Source: Phytophthora colocasiae
Lineage: Eukaryota; Oomycota; Peronosporomycetes; Peronosporales; Peronosporaceae
Length of the DNA stretch: 64,000 nucleotides
Assembly (NCBI GenBank): GCA_018806915.1
Contig: JAGKQI010000103.1
Location: forward strand, 2,046,001-2,110,000
Direction: 5' to 3'
The position numbers were made by a program, and so were the translations under genes. The notes under the pieces are model-generated. The model made no database searches, was not told the DNA's origin, and saw nothing but the letters and a program-made list of their open reading frames with translations. Numbering within the stretch: the stretch's first letter is position 1; every line of letters starts with the position of its first letter. Positions 62,601 through 64,000 of this stretch are shown here, in pieces.

Positions 62601-64000
62601 CGGGCCGCAGCCGACCATGGAGTCACACACCTCCGAGTGGAAGGTGACAGCACCCTGGTGATCCAGCAGGTGCGTGGCATCTTCGCCACGAGGAGCACCC
62701 GTCTCCGAGAGCTGCGTACGCTGGTCAAGGTGGAATTGGCGAGGATGGAGCGCGTCACGCTCCATCACATCGACCGTCAGGCGAATGCCAACGCCGATCG
62801 CCTCGCCAACGCCGCTCTCGACCGCCGTCGCACCAAGCTGGAGTGCGGCGTCCACGACGATGGCAACGGCTGCACCCGCGCCACTACGACCGCACCGACA
62901 CCGGCGACACCTGCGACGCCGGATACTCGACCTCCGCCCCCGACGCATGCTGACACCGGCGACCACGGAGATGACCCCGCCGACATCGACGACGGCGAGG
63001 TCTATACAGCCATGAGCGTCGGGCCGGACGCAGTCCCGCAGCGCAGGCCCCGCCTTCGCTTGCGCAAGCTTCCCGAAGAAGAGGAAGACGTGGTCGGCGC
63101 GATGGTGGAGCGGTTCGGAGCGTCGCTGGCGGCCAAGATCACGGATGCTAGTGACTGGGAGACGGCCGAGGGCTACATCACGGCCCTCCCCCACCTCTTG
63201 TACGACAAACTGCAGCCGTACTCCCAGGCCCATCGACGCCCCGACCCGCGCCACCAACACCAGCATCAGCGACAACTGTCACAGCTTGACGGCCACCCGC
63301 GGCAGGAACTACGGCAGGTCACCCGCGGACAGGACGACGACGAGCATGGTGGGCGAGACGGCGACGACCACCGCCACGGCCAACAGGACGCAGTGAGACG
63401 GCGGAGACGAAGACGGTGCGGACGATCTGGTGCAGCCAAGCGACAGCGCCGACGACGGCCACCTCGCGTGACCCGACACCACCGAGAGCACCGCCTCGAC
63501 GAGGCCCTGGACGATCTCCATGCTGTGGAGAGGGCCTCACCCAGCGATCGCACTGCTGTCCGTCGAGCCCGCCGTCGCGTCGGCCGCGTCAATTCGGCCA
63601 TCACCCAGCAGCGCCTGCGTAGTCGCTTCGACAAGGATGAGAAGGCCTGCGTCGACGAAATTCTGGCCACGGCGCGCACGCAGCGAGAGTCAGCGAGGAC
63701 GACGGATTCCTGCAATGACACCGCGCCACGCCCGACACCTCCGGTGACTGCTGCTGTTGTGAACGACGGCACATGCCCTATCCCAGGCGCCGAGCTCTGG
63801 CGATTCTTCGACGGCGTTAATACACCACAGCAGGAGTTTGCTCCGGACGCAGCAAGAGGCGCCACCTTCCGCTCCGTCATGGCCCGCCTGCCGACCGCGT
63901 CCAGGTTTCGAGAGCTGCTTACGGAGGCGCCGACGCTGGACGATATCGAGACACAGCTCCAACACGTCCGTGGCGCCTCCAGCCCCGGCCTCGACGGCGT
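59603..64000 (+). mobile_element. Utopia-like retrotransposon, copy 2 (3' end outside window)
   Basis: A head-to-tail repeat of 52567 onward, nearly identical. It lacks the first 38 nt of U2 and starts at TCTGTTCTAATCAG; the base before is from the tail of copy 1 (CACAAACTT). Offsets to copy 1 are 7,036, then 7,037 after the extra C near 60383, then 7,040 after a 3-nt insertion near 62034. Truncated by the window within the RT N-terminal region. Confidence 0.9.
59802..64000 (+). CDS. Utopia-like ORF, copy 2, open to window edge (3' partial)
   Basis: From ATG at 59802 (MRFWWPDWEPRERS) the frame stays open for about 1,399 codons to the window end. The extra C near 60383 makes AEAGAAQEGAANDGSRGAP and carries the frame through PGRAGGMLPDWVAPRDG into the same protein as copy 1. 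The N-terminal leader, five PGRA repeats, two C2H2 fingers and complete RNase H are present; the RT starts at the window edge. This is the uninterrupted version of the ORF, and shows that the natural protein is about 2,200 residues long if the rest matches copy 1. Confidence 0.85.
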   Translation, partial: MRFWWPDWEPRERSPSTDSECSTASHSSFASDASFYSASSGEAVRDGAVDPLADPLVGPPADPLGLGLHTFAPVLSSREPETAPPEAPRAPPLLSDGVEPGAEISGRGGQPSGLGVHQAASRAGPSVAQTGTRSTAAPPRRFGAAAPVHRPPGPPTSGPGPPILGLSMGGSLLTQATGLASGFEAAASAEAGAAQEGAANDGSRGAPRPPPDPQARRSASQDPRLASPPLGAALPASCGRISPGRAGGMLPDWVAPRDGLLSASPPPTAVQARRSAAQDPVPATQPPVAALPAPTDEILPGRAGGMLSDRPAPGAALVAATARALAASTAAEEDPSSSSDDDDGQDDAAAAPVLRQDPSRELARPGRAAGRLPDLVVPAPALAAATARAPEPSSASDSASRGTSAGAAAPEDPANVDYPPGRAAGMLPAGGVAIMTADRAPAATAAANQHRRAPGDDGAASPGETAAAKTSTDLASVSPIPGRAGSMLADGDASAFAATAQVSAAAVAAAAHRVAAVAAAQAPPSGRAAVEHHARAEPPQDQETSARACVELQAGDVSSSWRGRFSSSRPHGDDGDDTHQDHEDRVVAAVPMDVDEGAQWPPAGQRPLSPPPELRVGGKRRRLNDDDDDASELAELLLLDEEEVGTQDPAPRLSAASARPASVLAVYAHNAQRFNCTLCVYSAASFAALTRHRDSRHRRVVFLDRFSADCACGVPFASRLAAARHSQTCTSLTHPSSAATAPAAGELNPTADAVNASVLAVTAVLDPPHQDNPELAVPPPLTSSQHVAAQDLEQQERGRWGPPLPRNLVAERVAARLGVVPVPRWGPPLPRSVVAFRIADRLLPATDEETKDGDQADAVATATAPEMDADSGSADGEWLLRFDGACRANPGPGGAGAALFKPNGPVVWTCSHYMPSSSETNNTAEYTALLLGVRAAADHGVTHLRVEGDSTLVIQQVRGIFATRSTRLRELRTLVKVELARMERVTLHHIDRQANANADRLANAALDRRRTKLECGVHDDGNGCTRATTTAPTPATPATPDTRPPPPTHADTGDHGDDPADIDDGEVYTAMSVGPDAVPQRRPRLRLRKLPEEEEDVVGAMVERFGASLAAKITDASDWETAEGYITALPHLLYDKLQPYSQAHRRPDPRHQHQHQRQLSQLDGHPRQELRQVTRGQDDDEHGGRDGDDHRHGQQDAVRRRRRRRCGRSGAAKRQRRRRPPRVTRHHREHRLDEALDDLHAVERASPSDRTAVRRARRRVGRVNSAITQQRLRSRFDKDEKACVDEILATARTQRESARTTDSCNDTAPRPTPPVTAAVVNDGTCPIPGAELWRFFDGVNTPQQEFAPDAARGATFRSVMARLPTASRFRELLTEAPTLDDIETQLQHVRGASSPGLDG

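Noticed and set aside
1..64000. CRISPR arrays, bacterial operons, ribosome binding sites, rRNA
   Set aside because: Spliced eukaryotic genes throughout; no spaced direct repeats of CRISPR type and no rRNA motifs seen.

Overview
The window looks like nuclear DNA of an oomycete, most likely a Phytophthora-type genome; the species cannot be named from sequence alone. The evidence is dense genes on both strands with short GT-AG introns (about 50 to 85 nt), an M96 mating-specific START-like gene, a START-FYVE-GAF protein, a Crinkler (CRN) family effector gene, and a U2-linked non-LTR retrotransposon whose RNase H lies upstream of its reverse transcriptase, an arrangement described for oomycete Utopia elements.

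Layout. 1-6.2 kb: an M96-type gene (5' end cut off), a small secreted or membrane protein, the bifunctional histidine enzyme HIS7, and a coiled-coil protein. 6.4-11.4 kb: a complete Mutator-like DNA transposon with terminal inverted repeats, a perfect 9-bp target duplication, a five-exon transposase-SWIM-Ulp1 gene and a fragment of an unrelated gene. 11.6-23 kb: a HEAT-repeat PP4/PP2A regulatory subunit, a PRELI protein, a ten-exon CLASP-type TOG protein, an ELMO-domain protein, a BUD20/ZNF593-type zinc finger and an unknown gene. 23.7-28.4 kb: casein kinase 1, an OvoA-type methyltransferase and a PHO80-type cyclin. 28.4-32.1 kb: an accessory patch with a near-perfect 125-bp palindrome, fused relics of KRI1 and of the methyltransferase, and the CRN gene. 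32.2-39.4 kb: intact KRI1, a protein with two cyclic-nucleotide-binding domains, and the START-FYVE-GAF protein. 41.1-42.0 kb: an 856-bp non-autonomous hAT element with perfect TIR ends, an 8-bp target duplication, a hAT transposase scrap and a glucose-6-phosphate isomerase scrap. 42.1-52.1 kb: GABA transaminase, a divergent kinesin with FHA domain, a 5-phosphatase with C2 domain, and two tandem mitochondrial-carrier paralogues.

52.5-64 kb: a U2 snRNA-like gene runs directly into two head-to-tail, almost identical Utopia-like retrotransposon copies (7,036-bp unit), GC-rich against their surroundings. The first copy has a 1-nt frameshift near the N-terminus of its ORF; the second is open from its ATG to the window edge.

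The host genes are mostly housekeeping and do not form one pathway. The interesting layer is the mobile DNA: three different transposon classes, two of them carrying gene fragments, plus a decayed local duplication that now surrounds an effector gene. Exon coordinates were worked out by hand from splice consensus and reading phase; where a junction did not resolve, the entry says so.
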